Source of the DNA: Crocinitomicaceae bacterium | GTDB lineage: Bacteria > Bacteroidota > Bacteroidia > Flavobacteriales_D > Crocinitomicaceae | Assembly: GCA_030730025.1 (NCBI GenBank) | Contig: JANQWC010000004.1 | Coordinates: forward strand, 29,179 to 93,178 | Direction of reading: 5' to 3' | DNA length: 64,000 nt | In this document: positions 42,407-52,145 of the stretch, one piece after another | How positions within the stretch are numbered: the first letter of the stretch is position 1 | How the letters are laid out: the number at the start of each line of letters is the position of its first letter | Program-made: the position numbers and the translations under genes | The notes under the pieces: generated by a model | Database searches by the model: none | Seen by the model: only the letters and a program-made list of their open reading frames with translations | What the model was told of the DNA's origin: nothing

Positions 42407-44746
42407 CTACTGAATGAGCTCGAGCTGCTTATACACTTTTCCTTCATTGGTTTGAAGGACTAGCCAGTAGAATCCGGACGAGAACAGGTCCATTTGCACC
42501 TGAAATTCCTTTTCATTGACAGCCACAAACGAAAGTGAAGTTGTTTTCCCCGACACATCAACAAGAGCCATGCTTTCCAACTGAAGCCCATCGGAAAGCG
42601 CTACTTTGAACTGTCCGTGGTTCGGATTAGGATACACCACGACTTCCATACCGAGTTGTTCATCTAACCCAGCACCGGGCTCTGTAAAAGCACAAGCACA
42701 TTTATTTTTGACCTCATTGGTGGCCACAACCGCTGGCGCTTTGTAAATCGCTTTCACCCAACAATGCTGGCCTGCCTGCGTAGCCGTGGCGTTGCGCAAG
42801 CGAATGGTGTGCCACCCACTGTAGGTCGGAACAAAAGAAAACGCACCATTACCCGTTTGGGTAGCAGAATCGATTGGACTGCAGTCTTTATCGAGGACAG
42901 CCAGTGTGAGGGCTAAATTGGGTGCGCTCGGATACCACTCAATTTGGACTTCTTCTCCCGCTTTGGCGTAAATGCGACCCACTACCCTGCATTCGAGGCT
43001 GTTGTTGGGTAATTTACCGCCTTGTTGCAATGAGTTGGCGTGGCGATCGCCGAGGTCGTCGTTCATTTCCCATTCTTGCACCACGTTTTTGGCCGGGCGT
43101 TGGTAATTGGCGGTAATACCCTGCGGCGCCCATACGCAATAGCCTCTGCGACCTAAATTGGCACTGCCATCGCAAGGTGGAATTGAGATATTGACTTTGC
43201 CGCCGCCGTAAACAGTTGTTGGGTTGCTATTTGCGCCAGAGTAGTCTATCAATACGGTGCCGTCGGGCCAGTTGGTTTGTACGCCCGTTAAGTTTTGCCA
43301 TTGGGTCCAGTTATCAGTAATGCCAATGAGCGCTTTGGCGCCGCGCTCAATCACCAGCGCATCGGGTGCTTGCCAGCGCACAAAATAGGCGCCGTCTTTG
43401 AAATGTAAGTTTTGGTGACACCACAATAAATTGGCAATATCTGTATCTAAGGGCAAAGCACTGCTATCGGTGGGCGCATGACCAAAGCGGTTGCCGTTGT
43501 AGCCTATATCGAAAAGGTCTTCAAAAAAGAGTTGTGGCGCGCCATCTACGGCCATCACAATTGCGTGTGCAGCCGAACTGCGGCCATCGTTGGGTTCTAT
43601 GTGTGGGCTGAGCTCAGAGCCTGAATTCCAGCCGGTGTAATTGCCTTGTGCGGAGAGTTGTGGCCTAAAGGTGTCGTGGTTATTGACAAACGGCACGGTT
43701 CTTTGGCGGTTTTGTTGTTGCTGACTCGGTATTTGACTGAGGTCATAGGTGCCGTTGCTGTTTACCATGGCAGACAGCGCAAAACGCAAATTGAAATCAA
43801 AAGTACCTGCGCGGTTTTGAACGGCGTCGGCCCAAGCGTCGAGCTGTGCGGTGCTGCCCACCCATTCGCCAACTGCAAAGAGTTCGGGGCCACCACTCGC
43901 CCACATGGCGCCATATTGCAAGTTCCAGAGTACATCTTCGGATACATACGCAGGGAAATGTTTGACTGCATCAAAACGCAGGCCATCAAAACCCACTTGC
44001 TTTTTGTACCAAACCAACCAATTGCGCATGCCAGCACGCATGTAATCTGAACTTTGTGGTGGATTATATAAAGCATTAGATGAGGTGCCAAAAGCATTGC
44101 TTTCAAAAGAAACATCGGGGCCCCAATACGGTGAATTGATATCGTTGCTGCAACAAACATTGTTGTTGTTGGGGTAAAAGTTTTGCCAGTTTTTACTGAA
44201 GCGGCCTTCACGGGCCAAATAATTAGCCGCGCTCTCCGAGGAAGCTGGCGTCTTGAAACTCACGTAGCGGAAATTCTTGTAGCGGTTGTTTTGGCCGTCG
44301 TCCATGGCCGCAGGGTCTTGGCCACCCGAACCATTGGCACTGCCTGCGTTGCTCACGTGGTTGAGCACGACATCTTGAATGACGTCGATGCCATTGGCGT
44401 GCAAAACGGCCACCATGCGCAAAAGTTCGTCTTTGTCGCCCATGCGGGTTTTGGTGCTGTTCTTTTGGAATTTATCGCCGAGGTCGTAATGATCAAAAGG
44501 GGAATAACCCACACTGTTCGTACCTGCATTTTTGATGGTCGGCGGAATCCAGATGGCGTCTACACCCAACTCCGCCAAACGCGGCGCTAGTTCGGTAAGG
44601 TAATTACACCAACCATTTGGGTAATTGGTGTTCCAGTAATCCCACCAATAGGCCTGCAAAACCACCTGCCGATTCGTCGGATTGACCTGCGCAACAACCT
44701 GCTGCAAGCCAAAAAGCACAAAAGTGCATAACAATAATTTTTTCAT
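42407..44746 (-). CDS. Secreted GH13 alpha-amylase with T9SS sorting domain
   Basis: 779 residues from the ATG at 44746 (a GTG one codon earlier is not preferred). Signal peptide MKKLLLCTFVLFGLQQVVAQ. The GH13 barrel (about 25-490) has DGLRFDAVKHF (nucleophile Asp), FAVGEWVG (acid/base Glu) and FVNNHDTF. A beta-rich middle region follows (about 560-690), perhaps starch-binding. The last 75 residues are a T9SS type A sorting domain (VVYPNPNHGQFKVAL, LVDVSGKTTSL, GFYWLVLQT). It should degrade starch outside the cell. Last gene of the maltodextrin operon. Confidence 0.93.
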   Translation of the reverse strand: MKKLLLCTFVLFGLQQVVAQVNPTNRQVVLQAYWWDYWNTNYPNGWCNYLTELAPRLAELGVDAIWIPPTIKNAGTNSVGYSPFDHYDLGDKFQKNSTKTRMGDKDELLRMVAVLHANGIDVIQDVVLNHVSNAGSANGSGGQDPAAMDDGQNNRYKNFRYVSFKTPASSESAANYLAREGRFSKNWQNFYPNNNNVCCSNDINSPYWGPDVSFESNAFGTSSNALYNPPQSSDYMRAGMRNWLVWYKKQVGFDGLRFDAVKHFPAYVSEDVLWNLQYGAMWASGGPELFAVGEWVGSTAQLDAWADAVQNRAGTFDFNLRFALSAMVNSNGTYDLSQIPSQQQQNRQRTVPFVNNHDTFRPQLSAQGNYTGWNSGSELSPHIEPNDGRSSAAHAIVMAVDGAPQLFFEDLFDIGYNGNRFGHAPTDSSALPLDTDIANLLWCHQNLHFKDGAYFVRWQAPDALVIERGAKALIGITDNWTQWQNLTGVQTNWPDGTVLIDYSGANSNPTTVYGGGKVNISIPPCDGSANLGRRGYCVWAPQGITANYQRPAKNVVQEWEMNDDLGDRHANSLQQGGKLPNNSLECRVVGRIYAKAGEEVQIEWYPSAPNLALTLAVLDKDCSPIDSATQTGNGAFSFVPTYSGWHTIRLRNATATQAGQHCWVKAIYKAPAVVATNEVKNKCACAFTEPGAGLDEQLGMEVVVYPNPNHGQFKVALSDGLQLESMALVDVSGKTTSLSFVAVNEKEFQVQMDLFSSGFYWLVLQTNEGKVYKQLELIQ

Positions 44747-44757
44747 CACAACCTGAA

Positions 44758-47040
44758 TTACTTCAGTGCTGCCTCATGCTGAGCTCCTGCCTCAATTTGG
44801 ATGGTAGTGCCCGCTAAATCACATGAAATCAGCGCCGAACCTAAATTAGTAATCGTTACTTTTTGTTGATTGATCGCTATGTCTAAGGGTTGATTTTGAT
44901 AGCGGATCTGAAATGCATAACTTTTCCAAGGATTTGGAATCTGTGGATCGATAGACAAGCCGTCTTCGTACACACGCACGCCTGCCAAGCCTTCTACAAC
45001 AGACATCCAGGTACCGGCCATAGAAGTAATGTGCAAGCCTTCGTCTGCCTCGTGGTTGTAGTCATCGAGGTCTAAGCGGCTGGTGCGCAAATACAACTCA
45101 AGGGCTTTGTCTAGGCGCTTGATTTTGGCCGCGAGGATCACGTGTACACAAGGTGAAAGCGATGATTCATGAACTGTTTTGGGTTCGTAAAAGTCAAAGT
45201 TTTCGCGGATGATGTCTTCGTTGAAATGGTCCTCAAACAAATAAAGTCCTTGCAAAACATCTGCTTGCTTGATGAAAATGGAGCGCAAAATGCGGTCCCA
45301 AGACCAATGCTGATTGATCGGTCGCTCTGCAACGGGAATGTCTGAGGCGCTCAATTGCTCTTTGTCCATAAAGCCATCTTGCTGCAAAAAGATGGAAGTG
45401 CCTTCCAAGGTTGGGAAGTAGACGTTAGCTACGATGTGTTGGAACTTTTCGATTTCTTCGGAAGTCAGCTTTTGAGGAAGATCAGATTTGACTTTCGCAT
45501 TGGCCTCCAAGCAGTAAGCAATACACCAATGCGCAATATAGTTGGTGTACCAGTTGTTGTTGACGTTGTTTTCGTATTCGTTTGGCCCCGTTACACCGAG
45601 CATGACATAAGCTTGCTTGGCCTCTGACCAATTGAAGCGCTGCGCCCAGAAGCGCGCGATGCCAGCCAAAACTGGCAAGCCGTAGGTATCTAAGTAGGCG
45701 TGATCGCCGGTGTGGCGGATATAGTTATAAATACCAAAAGCGATGGCGCCGTTGCGGTGGATCTCTTCAAAGGTGATTTCCCACTCGTTGTGGCATTCTT
45801 CGCCGTTCATGGTCACCATTGGGTACAGCGCAGCGCCATCTTTGAAACCGAGCTTTTCGGCGTTTTCTATGGCGCGGTCGAGGTGGTGATAGCGGTAAAC
45901 CAAAAGCTGGCGCGCTACTTTCGGATCGGCTGTTTTGAGGTAAAACGGCAAGCAATACGCTTCGGTGTCCCAGTAAGTGGCGCCGCCGTATTTTTCGCCG
46001 GTAAAACCTTTTGGCCCAATATTGAGCTTGGCATTTTTACCCGTATACGTTTGATATAAATGAAAAATATTGAAGCGAATGCCTTGCTGAGAAGCAACGT
46101 CGCCTTCAATTGAAATATCTGCACTCTTCCAGATTTCGGCCCATGCGGCTTCGTGCTCGGCGCGCAAGGTGTCAAAACCGGTGGTGTAGGCATCGCGCAC
46201 GCGCTTGATGGCCTTGGCAGCCAATTCAAACTCGGAATGGTTGATCGTAGAAGTGACAGCAACATATTTTTTAAGCGTGAAACGAACGCCCTGCTCTAGG
46301 TAGTGCTCAAAATTGTTTTCTACGTAAAAAGCGCGTTGGGCCACATTCGGATGAATGGTCAGGAGTTCTTGTTCGCGCCAAAAACTAAAGCGCATGGCCG
46401 TAGCGACGCAAAAATCTGTTTTCTTCGTGCGCGTGCACAAAATTCCTTTCTGAAGATCTACTTTTCTGGAGTCTTCTTGCCAAAAGAATTCGTCGTAGTT
46501 GGCATCGTGGTTACTGATGTTGCCATCTAGGTACGGCGTGAACTTGACATTTCCACTGAAATTGAGGGGTGTTACGCTGTAGCTGATCGCTGCAATTTCT
46601 TCGCGCGCCATGGAGCAAAAGCGAATGCTCTCAATCTCGAGTTCTTTTCCGCTGCCAAACACAACGCGAACCGTTCTTTTGAGCAAACCGTTTTGCATGT
46701 CCAGCTCGCGGTGAAAGTACTTCACTTGCTGGGTGTTCAAATCGAGTTGTTCGCCGTCGATGCTGATGTCGATGCCAATCCAGTTGGTGGAATTAACAAC
46801 TTTGGCAAAATATTCTGGGTAACCGTTTTTCCACCAACCAACGCGTGTTTTGTCGGGGTAGTAAACGCCACCAATGTAGCTACCTTGTAAAGAAGGCCCA
46901 CTGTATTTTTCTTCAAAATTGGCGCGCTGGCCAAAAGAACCATTGCCGATACTGAAAATACTCTCGGCTTGTTGTTGTTTACTCTGGTCAAATTTGCTTT
47001 CGATGATCTTCCACGGATCAATTTCAAATAAATTACGCAT
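44758..47040 (-). CDS. GH65 maltose phosphorylase
   Basis: 760 residues. Inverting phosphorylase that splits maltose with phosphate to glucose and beta-glucose-1-phosphate in the cytoplasm. The N-terminal beta-sandwich covers about 1-270. The (alpha/alpha)6 barrel contains the proton-donor Glu488 in TGPNEYENNVNNNWYTN, a sequence typical of maltose rather than trehalose or kojibiose phosphorylases. TYWDTEAYCLPFY and NQHWSWDRILRS further support GH65. There is no signal peptide. It overlaps pgmB, which uses its product, by eight bases. Confidence 0.93.
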   Translation of the reverse strand: MRNLFEIDPWKIIESKFDQSKQQQAESIFSIGNGSFGQRANFEEKYSGPSLQGSYIGGVYYPDKTRVGWWKNGYPEYFAKVVNSTNWIGIDISIDGEQLDLNTQQVKYFHRELDMQNGLLKRTVRVVFGSGKELEIESIRFCSMAREEIAAISYSVTPLNFSGNVKFTPYLDGNISNHDANYDEFFWQEDSRKVDLQKGILCTRTKKTDFCVATAMRFSFWREQELLTIHPNVAQRAFYVENNFEHYLEQGVRFTLKKYVAVTSTINHSEFELAAKAIKRVRDAYTTGFDTLRAEHEAAWAEIWKSADISIEGDVASQQGIRFNIFHLYQTYTGKNAKLNIGPKGFTGEKYGGATYWDTEAYCLPFYLKTADPKVARQLLVYRYHHLDRAIENAEKLGFKDGAALYPMVTMNGEECHNEWEITFEEIHRNGAIAFGIYNYIRHTGDHAYLDTYGLPVLAGIARFWAQRFNWSEAKQAYVMLGVTGPNEYENNVNNNWYTNYIAHWCIAYCLEANAKVKSDLPQKLTSEEIEKFQHIVANVYFPTLEGTSIFLQQDGFMDKEQLSASDIPVAERPINQHWSWDRILRSIFIKQADVLQGLYLFEDHFNEDIIRENFDFYEPKTVHESSLSPCVHVILAAKIKRLDKALELYLRTSRLDLDDYNHEADEGLHITSMAGTWMSVVEGLAGVRVYEDGLSIDPQIPNPWKSYAFQIRYQNQPLDIAINQQKVTITNLGSALISCDLAGTTIQIEAGAQHEAALK

Positions 47041-47668
47041 ATTGCTCTACTCTAAATTCAGTCAAATCGTTCAAATAAATATCTGCTATGTCTGCAATGT
47101 GTGGGTTACCTACCCCAACAGCTGTAAAACCTCCTGCTTTTGCGGCGGCTATGCCAGAAGCGGCATCTTCAAAAACCATACACAACGCAGGATCTAGACC
47201 CAATGCACTGGCGCCGTTGAGGAAAACTTCAGGATGTGGCTTAGGGTCCTTGACGCCGTTTCCGTCGATCACGACCTCAAAATAGCTGCGGATGTTGAGT
47301 TTGTCTAATATAAAATTGGCATTCTTACTCGAGGAACCGACCCCCAATAAAATACCTTGGGCCTTGGCTTGTTCGAGGACATCCAAAACGCCCGGCAAGA
47401 GGTTTTCTTGGTTCAAATCTTGGATAGACTCAAGATAAAAATCGTTTTTGCTCTTCAATAAGGCTTCAAATTCAGAACTGGATATGGTTTTGGCGCCCAA
47501 TTCGAGAATTTTCAGCAGCGAATCGGCACGGCTCACGCCTTTCAAGAGTTCGTTTTCTTTCTCTGTAAACTCAATACCCAAGGAATGGGCACAGCGTTGC
47601 CAAGCCAAAAAATGGTTGTGTTCTGTGCTGACCAAGACGCCGTCGAGGTCAAATAAAAAAGCTTTCAT
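47033..47668 (-). CDS. pgmB: Beta-phosphoglucomutase
   Basis: 211 residues from the ATG at 47668; a GTG three codons earlier lies across the MFS stop and is not preferred. HAD-superfamily enzyme with the nucleophile motif FDLDGVLVSTEHNHF, in which the first Asp is phosphorylated and the second is general acid-base. Later motifs are GVGSSSKNANFIL, DPKPHPEVFLNGA and VFEDAASGIAAAKAGG. It turns beta-glucose-1-phosphate from the maltose phosphorylase into glucose-6-phosphate. Both neighbours belong to the same pathway. Confidence 0.95.
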   Translation of the reverse strand: MKAFLFDLDGVLVSTEHNHFLAWQRCAHSLGIEFTEKENELLKGVSRADSLLKILELGAKTISSSEFEALLKSKNDFYLESIQDLNQENLLPGVLDVLEQAKAQGILLGVGSSSKNANFILDKLNIRSYFEVVIDGNGVKDPKPHPEVFLNGASALGLDPALCMVFEDAASGIAAAKAGGFTAVGVGNPHIADIADIYLNDLTEFRVEQYA

Positions 47669-47669
47669 G

Positions 47670-49004
47670 TTATCCACGCGTGATTTGCTTATCGGTAAGA
47701 ATCAAATTGAGTAAGCCCGCCAACACAAGCGACGAACCTGCTAAAAGCATGGGTGCAATAGGGCCGTCTCCAAATATTTTGGAAAGCGCATTGACACCAC
47801 CTAAAGCTGCAATAATTTGAGGAATCACGATAAACATATTGAACAAGCCCATCATGAGGCCCATTTTGTTTTCATCGACAGTGCTCGAAAGCATGGCATA
47901 AGGCATCGATAAAATACTACCCCACGCAAAACCGATGAGTGCAAAACACAACCATAGGTAATCGGGGCTCGGAATGAAAGCCATCAGGATGAATCCGGCG
48001 CCGCCGGCCACCAAAGAAACCAAGTGCACCCATTTGCGGTTGACACTGAATTTGGCCGCATAAAAAGTGAGCGCAAGCGCAAATAACATTGAAGTAAGGC
48101 CATAAACACCCATGTTTGAACCCACTGAATCGGCAGCGACTTGAAACGCTTGGTTCATTTGCTCAAAGTTGGCGCTGTTTGCTAAAGGAGCTGGCGCGTT
48201 GTAGACAGTAGCGGTAAGCGCTGGCGTGGCCATACTCCACATGGTAAAGAAGGCAAACCAACTAAAGAATTGAATGAGGCCTAGCTTGAGCATGGTTGGC
48301 GACATACTGGTCACTGAACTCCAAAAATCTGTGATGAAATTCCCGTTTTTCTTTTCTTTTTCAAAGGCTGCTTCATCGGAAGGCGGATACTCCGTTGTTG
48401 TAAAGATGGTGTACAAAATACTGCCAAGAAAAACAACTGCACCAATAGCAAAAGCCACTTTGACGTTCATTGGGATTCCTTTTGCTGCAGCGTCGTCGTT
48501 GAAGCCGAGTTGAGAAACCATCCAAGGTAAGTTCGAAGCCACCCAGGTACCGATTCCGATGATGAGCGTCTGAAGGATGAATCCATAAGAGCGCTGCGAT
48601 TCTGGTAATTTATCGGCAACCAAAGCGCGGAAGGGTTCCATGCTGATGTTGATAGAAGCATCTAGCATCCAGAGGAAGCCCGCGGCTATCCAAAGCGTTG
48701 GCGAATACGGCACAAAGAAAAGTGCGATGGAGCTAAGGATGGCGCCAATTAAAAAGTAGGGCTTGCGGCGACCAAAACGCACCGACCACGTGCGGTCAGA
48801 AAGAAAACCGATGATCGGCTGTACGATGAGTCCGGTGAGTGGGGCGGCAATCCATAAGCCAGGGATTTCTTCAGGTGAAGCACCTAGCGTCTGAAAAATG
48901 CGAGACATATAACCGCCTTGTAGCGCAAATCCAAATTGGATGCCCATGAAGCCAAAGCTCATGTTCCAGATTTGCCAAAACGAAAGTGTAGGTTTAGTTT
49001 GCAT
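47670..49004 (-). CDS. MFS sugar transporter (SLC45/GPH-like, probable maltose importer)
   Basis: 444 residues with about 12 hydrophobic helices. The MFS loop 2-3 motif is [18 protein letters not shown] (about 62-80), followed by a large cytoplasmic loop near 215-235. The N-terminus [21 protein letters not shown] resembles the SLC45-like sugar symporters often found beside maltose phosphorylase in Bacteroidota. It most likely brings maltose or short maltodextrins across the inner membrane. It lies one base upstream of pgmB and 21 bases downstream of the second amylase gene. Confidence 0.88.
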   Translation of the reverse strand: MQTKPTLSFWQIWNMSFGFMGIQFGFALQGGYMSRIFQTLGASPEEIPGLWIAAPLTGLIVQPIIGFLSDRTWSVRFGRRKPYFLIGAILSSIALFFVPYSPTLWIAAGFLWMLDASINISMEPFRALVADKLPESQRSYGFILQTLIIGIGTWVASNLPWMVSQLGFNDDAAAKGIPMNVKVAFAIGAVVFLGSILYTIFTTTEYPPSDEAAFEKEKKNGNFITDFWSSVTSMSPTMLKLGLIQFFSWFAFFTMWSMATPALTATVYNAPAPLANSANFEQMNQAFQVAADSVGSNMGVYGLTSMLFALALTFYAAKFSVNRKWVHLVSLVAGGAGFILMAFIPSPDYLWLCFALIGFAWGSILSMPYAMLSSTVDENKMGLMMGLFNMFIVIPQIIAALGGVNALSKIFGDGPIAPMLLAGSSLVLAGLLNLILTDKQITRG

Positions 49005-49025
49005 GGCTAGAAAGGTCTTTGGAGA

Positions 49026-50345
49026 TTAGCGAACGTATACCGCGTAGCCCCAAGGAGCGAGCGTCAGGACTTGTTTGCCTTTTAAAGTCTCTTTTCTATC
49101 CGTGAAAAGATTCTTGTAGGTACCCGCAGCATAGGGGTGCACAGTAACTTTTTGTGCTTTGGCGCTCAAGTTGAGCAACACTACAACCTTAGAATCTCCT
49201 TGCTCACGCGTGTAAATCAATAGATCTTTTTGCTCTTTGGTACTCAAGAACTTTGGCGCCGTTTGGTTGGCCCCAACATAAAGTGCTGGCTGCGTTTGGT
49301 GCATGTGAAGCAAGCGGGAGTAGAAATCGACGAGGTCCATTTTGTCCCAGTTGATGCTGTCTTTGTCGAAGAATTTCAAGCGGCGGTCTAAAGATGTTTC
49401 TTGACCGTTGTAGACCAAGGGCATGCCTTGAATGGTAGCGGCCATGACAGCCAACGCGAAGCGCGCCTCGCCCATGCGTTCCATTTCGGTGCCATTCCAA
49501 GAGTTTTCGTCGTGGTTGGAGGTAAAGTTCATATGGAAGGCGCCAGCAGGAAGTTGCATGCGCTCAAAATACGCTTGGACGTCGGCAGCGTTTTTCTTTC
49601 CTTTGGCAAGGTCGTTCATGATGTGGTGAAACTCCCAACCGTAGGTCATTTCAAAAGCAGTATAAAGTTCTTTGCCTTCTGCTTCGGCCAACATAAAGAC
49701 AGGTTTGATTTGATCTAGAGCGGCGCGCGCGGTGTTCCAGAAGTCCATAGGCACCCATCCTGCGACGTCGCAGCGGTAGCCATCGATATTGAAATCACGG
49801 ACCCAGTATTCCATACAAGCAATCATTTCTTTGCGCATGTCGGGGTTGTCGTAATTGAGATCTGCGACATCCCACCAGTCGGTGCCAATTGTTGGTTGTA
49901 CTTTACCGAGTGAGTCTAAAGTGTACCACTCTGATTTTCCTTCCTCAATCCAGAGCGCATCTGGCGAGGTGTGGTTGGCTACCCAGTCAATGATGACTTT
50001 CATGCCGAGGTTGTGTGCTGCTTCTACTAAATGAGCAAAATCTTCGTGGGTGCCGAACTCCGGATTGATACCGCGGTAGTCGCGAACAGCATAGTAGCTA
50101 CCAAGACTGCCTTTTCTGTTGAGTTCTCCGATAGGGTGGATTGGCATCAGCCACAAGATATCAACACCCATTTCTTTGAGGCGCGGCAAGTGTTTTTCAA
50201 ACGCAGCAAAAGTACCCTCTGGGGTAAATTGGCGGATGTTGACTTCATAAATTGTGGCATTTTGAACCCACTCAGGTGTTTTGAGTTGTGCAAGTGCAAC
50301 AAGCGAGAAAAATCCAAAAAGGATAGAAAGTGTGATTTTTTTCAT
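49026..50345 (-). CDS. GH13 alpha-amylase, exported
   Basis: 439 residues. Signal peptide MKKITLSILFGFFSLVALAQ. The GH13 motifs are visible: IDWVANHTS (region I), DGYRCDVAGWVP (nucleophile Asp), FMLAEAEG (acid/base Glu) and TSNHDENSW (region IV). A small C-terminal beta-domain follows (about 365-439). There is no sorting domain or lipobox, so it should act in the periplasm, turning imported dextrins into maltose. No SusC/SusD genes are in the window, so outer-membrane uptake must be encoded elsewhere. Confidence 0.92.
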   Translation of the reverse strand: MKKITLSILFGFFSLVALAQLKTPEWVQNATIYEVNIRQFTPEGTFAAFEKHLPRLKEMGVDILWLMPIHPIGELNRKGSLGSYYAVRDYRGINPEFGTHEDFAHLVEAAHNLGMKVIIDWVANHTSPDALWIEEGKSEWYTLDSLGKVQPTIGTDWWDVADLNYDNPDMRKEMIACMEYWVRDFNIDGYRCDVAGWVPMDFWNTARAALDQIKPVFMLAEAEGKELYTAFEMTYGWEFHHIMNDLAKGKKNAADVQAYFERMQLPAGAFHMNFTSNHDENSWNGTEMERMGEARFALAVMAATIQGMPLVYNGQETSLDRRLKFFDKDSINWDKMDLVDFYSRLLHMHQTQPALYVGANQTAPKFLSTKEQKDLLIYTREQGDSKVVVLLNLSAKAQKVTVHPYAAGTYKNLFTDRKETLKGKQVLTLAPWGYAVYVR

Positions 50346-50347
50346 GA

Positions 50348-51211
50348 CTAAACAGTTTCAGTTTTTAAAATGTATTTCAAATGGTAAGCCACCAAGCCCT
50401 CAACAGGCTTTTGAATAATGGAGGCTATTTGAATATGGAGTTCGGCTGCGGCCTGAAACAATTCTTTTTCGAATATTTTGGAAAGCGAGCCAACAAAATG
50501 TACTTCGGTGTTTTGGTAGTCGTCGTAACAACAAACATGCACCTTCATGAAATGCTTGAAGCCATTGAAAACCATTTCTGAAAAGTACGGATGCGCTTTG
50601 TGCTTGGCAATAAACGGCATGAAAGACGCAATAAATACGTTGGCATTGGGCTCGCGGTACACGCGGTCTACGATGAGGTCTTTGTCGAGTTGGTAGGTCG
50701 AGATGAAGTCTGCTTCAATTTCTGCTGGCAAGTGGTGATATAAAAAAGAAGAGAGCAATTGCTTGCCAAAATAACTACCACTGCCTTCGTCGCCGAGGAC
50801 ATAACCTAAAGCAGGTACTTCTTCTGATAAATGCAAACCATCAAAATGACAAGAATTACTTCCAGTACCGATGATGCAGGAAATACCTGGTTTGCCTGTA
50901 TAGGTTGCATAAGCACAGGCAAGGAGGTCGTGCTCGACTAAAATGGAAGCATTAGGGAAGATTCGGCGCAGGCCTTCTTCGACAATTTGATTGAGTTCAG
51001 GACTTGAACAGCCCGCACCATAAAAGTAAATACCTTTGATGCCAGCAGCCAATTGCATGATATCTGTGTTTTTCTTCAGCTCAGCCTCGATGATATCGGC
51101 TGAATGAAAATATGGATTGAAGCCCATTGTTGAAAAAAAACTTTGGTTATTTTTGTTGTCTACTAATACCCAGTCGCTTTTGGTAGAACCACTTTCAATA
51201 ATGAAATACAT
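50348..51211 (-). CDS. BadF/BadG-type sugar kinase (N-acetylglucosamine kinase-like)
   Basis: 287 residues of the ASKHA ATPase fold. Phosphate-1 motif IIESGSTKSDWVLV (residues 4-17), phosphate-2/adenosine region CIIGTGSNSCHFDG (about 112-125) and GYVLGDEGSGSYFGKQLL. This family contains GlcNAc and glucosamine kinases in Bacteroidota. Within a maltose operon the likely substrate is the free glucose left by maltose phosphorylase; this is inferred from context. First gene of the six-gene operon, behind a TATATTTG box. Confidence 0.85.
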   Translation of the reverse strand: MYFIIESGSTKSDWVLVDNKNNQSFFSTMGFNPYFHSADIIEAELKKNTDIMQLAAGIKGIYFYGAGCSSPELNQIVEEGLRRIFPNASILVEHDLLACAYATYTGKPGISCIIGTGSNSCHFDGLHLSEEVPALGYVLGDEGSGSYFGKQLLSSFLYHHLPAEIEADFISTYQLDKDLIVDRVYREPNANVFIASFMPFIAKHKAHPYFSEMVFNGFKHFMKVHVCCYDDYQNTEVHFVGSLSKIFEKELFQAAAELHIQIASIIQKPVEGLVAYHLKYILKTETV

Positions 51212-51230
51212 AGTTTGTTATAGAGTGAAT

Positions 51231-51266
51231 GATAGCTTTGTGTCAATTTTACACTATCCAAATATA
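51231..51266 (-). promoter_or_regulatory. Promoter and operator-like repeats of the maltodextrin operon
   Basis: Minus-strand TATATTTG (51259-51266) is a -7 box 47 bases before the kinase ATG. Immediately downstream in the transcribed direction lie nested inverted repeats: GTGT/ACAC (51240-51243 with 51251-51254, seven-base spacer) inside GATAG/CTATC (51231-51235 with 51254-51258). A repressor bound here would block the first transcribed bases. The divergent Nudix regulator starts 18 bases beyond the box. Confidence 0.5.
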
Positions 51267-51283
51267 TAGATAATACTTCATAC

Positions 51284-52039
51284 GTGCAGCACATTCAAAA
51301 AAAAATCAATTCAGAACTCAATCCAAACGTCTCCGTAGACTGCGTTATTTTCGGATTTGACCTCGAACAACTTACCGTGCTGCTCATCGACCGCGGCGAG
51401 ATTTCATCTGCGTTTGGGCCGCGTTTGGCCCTACCCGGCAACCTCATCTACGACAACGAAAACCTCGACATGGCCGCCAACCGCGTTTTGGACGAACTTA
51501 CTGGCCTCAAGGACATTTACCTAGAACAAGTTGGTGCTTTTGGCGACCCCGACCGCATCCACAAAGAGTCTGACCGCGAATGGCTCAAGAGCATCCGTGC
51601 AGAACCAGAAGCGCGCGTGATCACTGTGGCTTATTTTACGTTGGTCCCGATGTCCGACTACAAACCCCAAGCCTCCTCTTTTGCCAAAAACGCAGATTGG
51701 ATACCCGTCAGTGAAATCAAAGAACTCGCCTTTGACCACTTCGAAATTTTACAAGCGGCCAAAGAAAAACTCAAGCAAAAAATCAAAATTCAGCCCATCG
51801 GTTTCAACCTGTTGCCTGAAAAATTCACCTTAAGTCAGCTACACCGCCTCTACGAATCTATCCTAGACAAACCCCTAGACAAGCGCAATTTCAGACGCAA
51901 AATCCAAAAGCTCGACATTCTAACAAGTTTGAGAGAAAAACAACGTGGGGTTCCGCACAAACCCTCTTTATTGTATGAGTTCAACGAAGAAAAATACCAA
52001 GAACTCACCCAAACAGGCTTCGATAACTTCGGTTTCTAG
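51284..52039 (+). CDS. NrtR/AraR-type Nudix transcriptional regulator
   Basis: 251 residues from a GTG at 51284; no in-frame ATG exists between the preceding stop and the conserved region. The N-terminal Nudix domain (about 15-150) has a degenerate Nudix box, GNLIYDNENLD followed by RVLDELTGL, in which the Glu after Arg and the second Glu of the EExG core are replaced, so hydrolysis is unlikely. The C-terminal winged-helix domain covers about 165-245 (FTLSQLHRLYESILDKPLDKRNFRRKI). In Bacteroidota such proteins (for example the Bacteroides AraR) sense sugars or their derivatives and repress sugar operons. Divergent placement points to control of the maltodextrin operon. Confidence 0.85.
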   Translation: MQHIQKKINSELNPNVSVDCVIFGFDLEQLTVLLIDRGEISSAFGPRLALPGNLIYDNENLDMAANRVLDELTGLKDIYLEQVGAFGDPDRIHKESDREWLKSIRAEPEARVITVAYFTLVPMSDYKPQASSFAKNADWIPVSEIKELAFDHFEILQAAKEKLKQKIKIQPIGFNLLPEKFTLSQLHRLYESILDKPLDKRNFRRKIQKLDILTSLREKQRGVPHKPSLLYEFNEEKYQELTQTGFDNFGF

Positions 52040-52145
52040 GCAACTTCTTTTTTTTATCCGAACAAAAAATTGTAATTTTCTAAGGTAATTGTTACCCTGG
52101 TGTAACTTTTGCGACCAACAAATTGTTCTACTGCCGGACACAATT
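52040..52145 (+). promoter_or_regulatory. Upstream control region of the ECF sigma operon
   Basis: 106 bases without a gene. A T-run (about 52047-52056) follows the Nudix gene but I see no stable hairpin before it. GTTAC (52091-52095) and GTAAC (52102-52106) form a five-base inverted repeat, and TAACTTTTG (52103-52111) is a -7-like box with one extra base. The GTTAC/TGTAAC blocks resemble AAC-containing ECF -35 elements, so autoregulation by the encoded sigma is possible but not shown. Confidence 0.35.

Noticed and set aside
43646-44590. Several opposite-strand open frames inside the amylase and phosphorylase genes
   Set aside because: They mirror the codon use of the true genes and show no family features or start signals.
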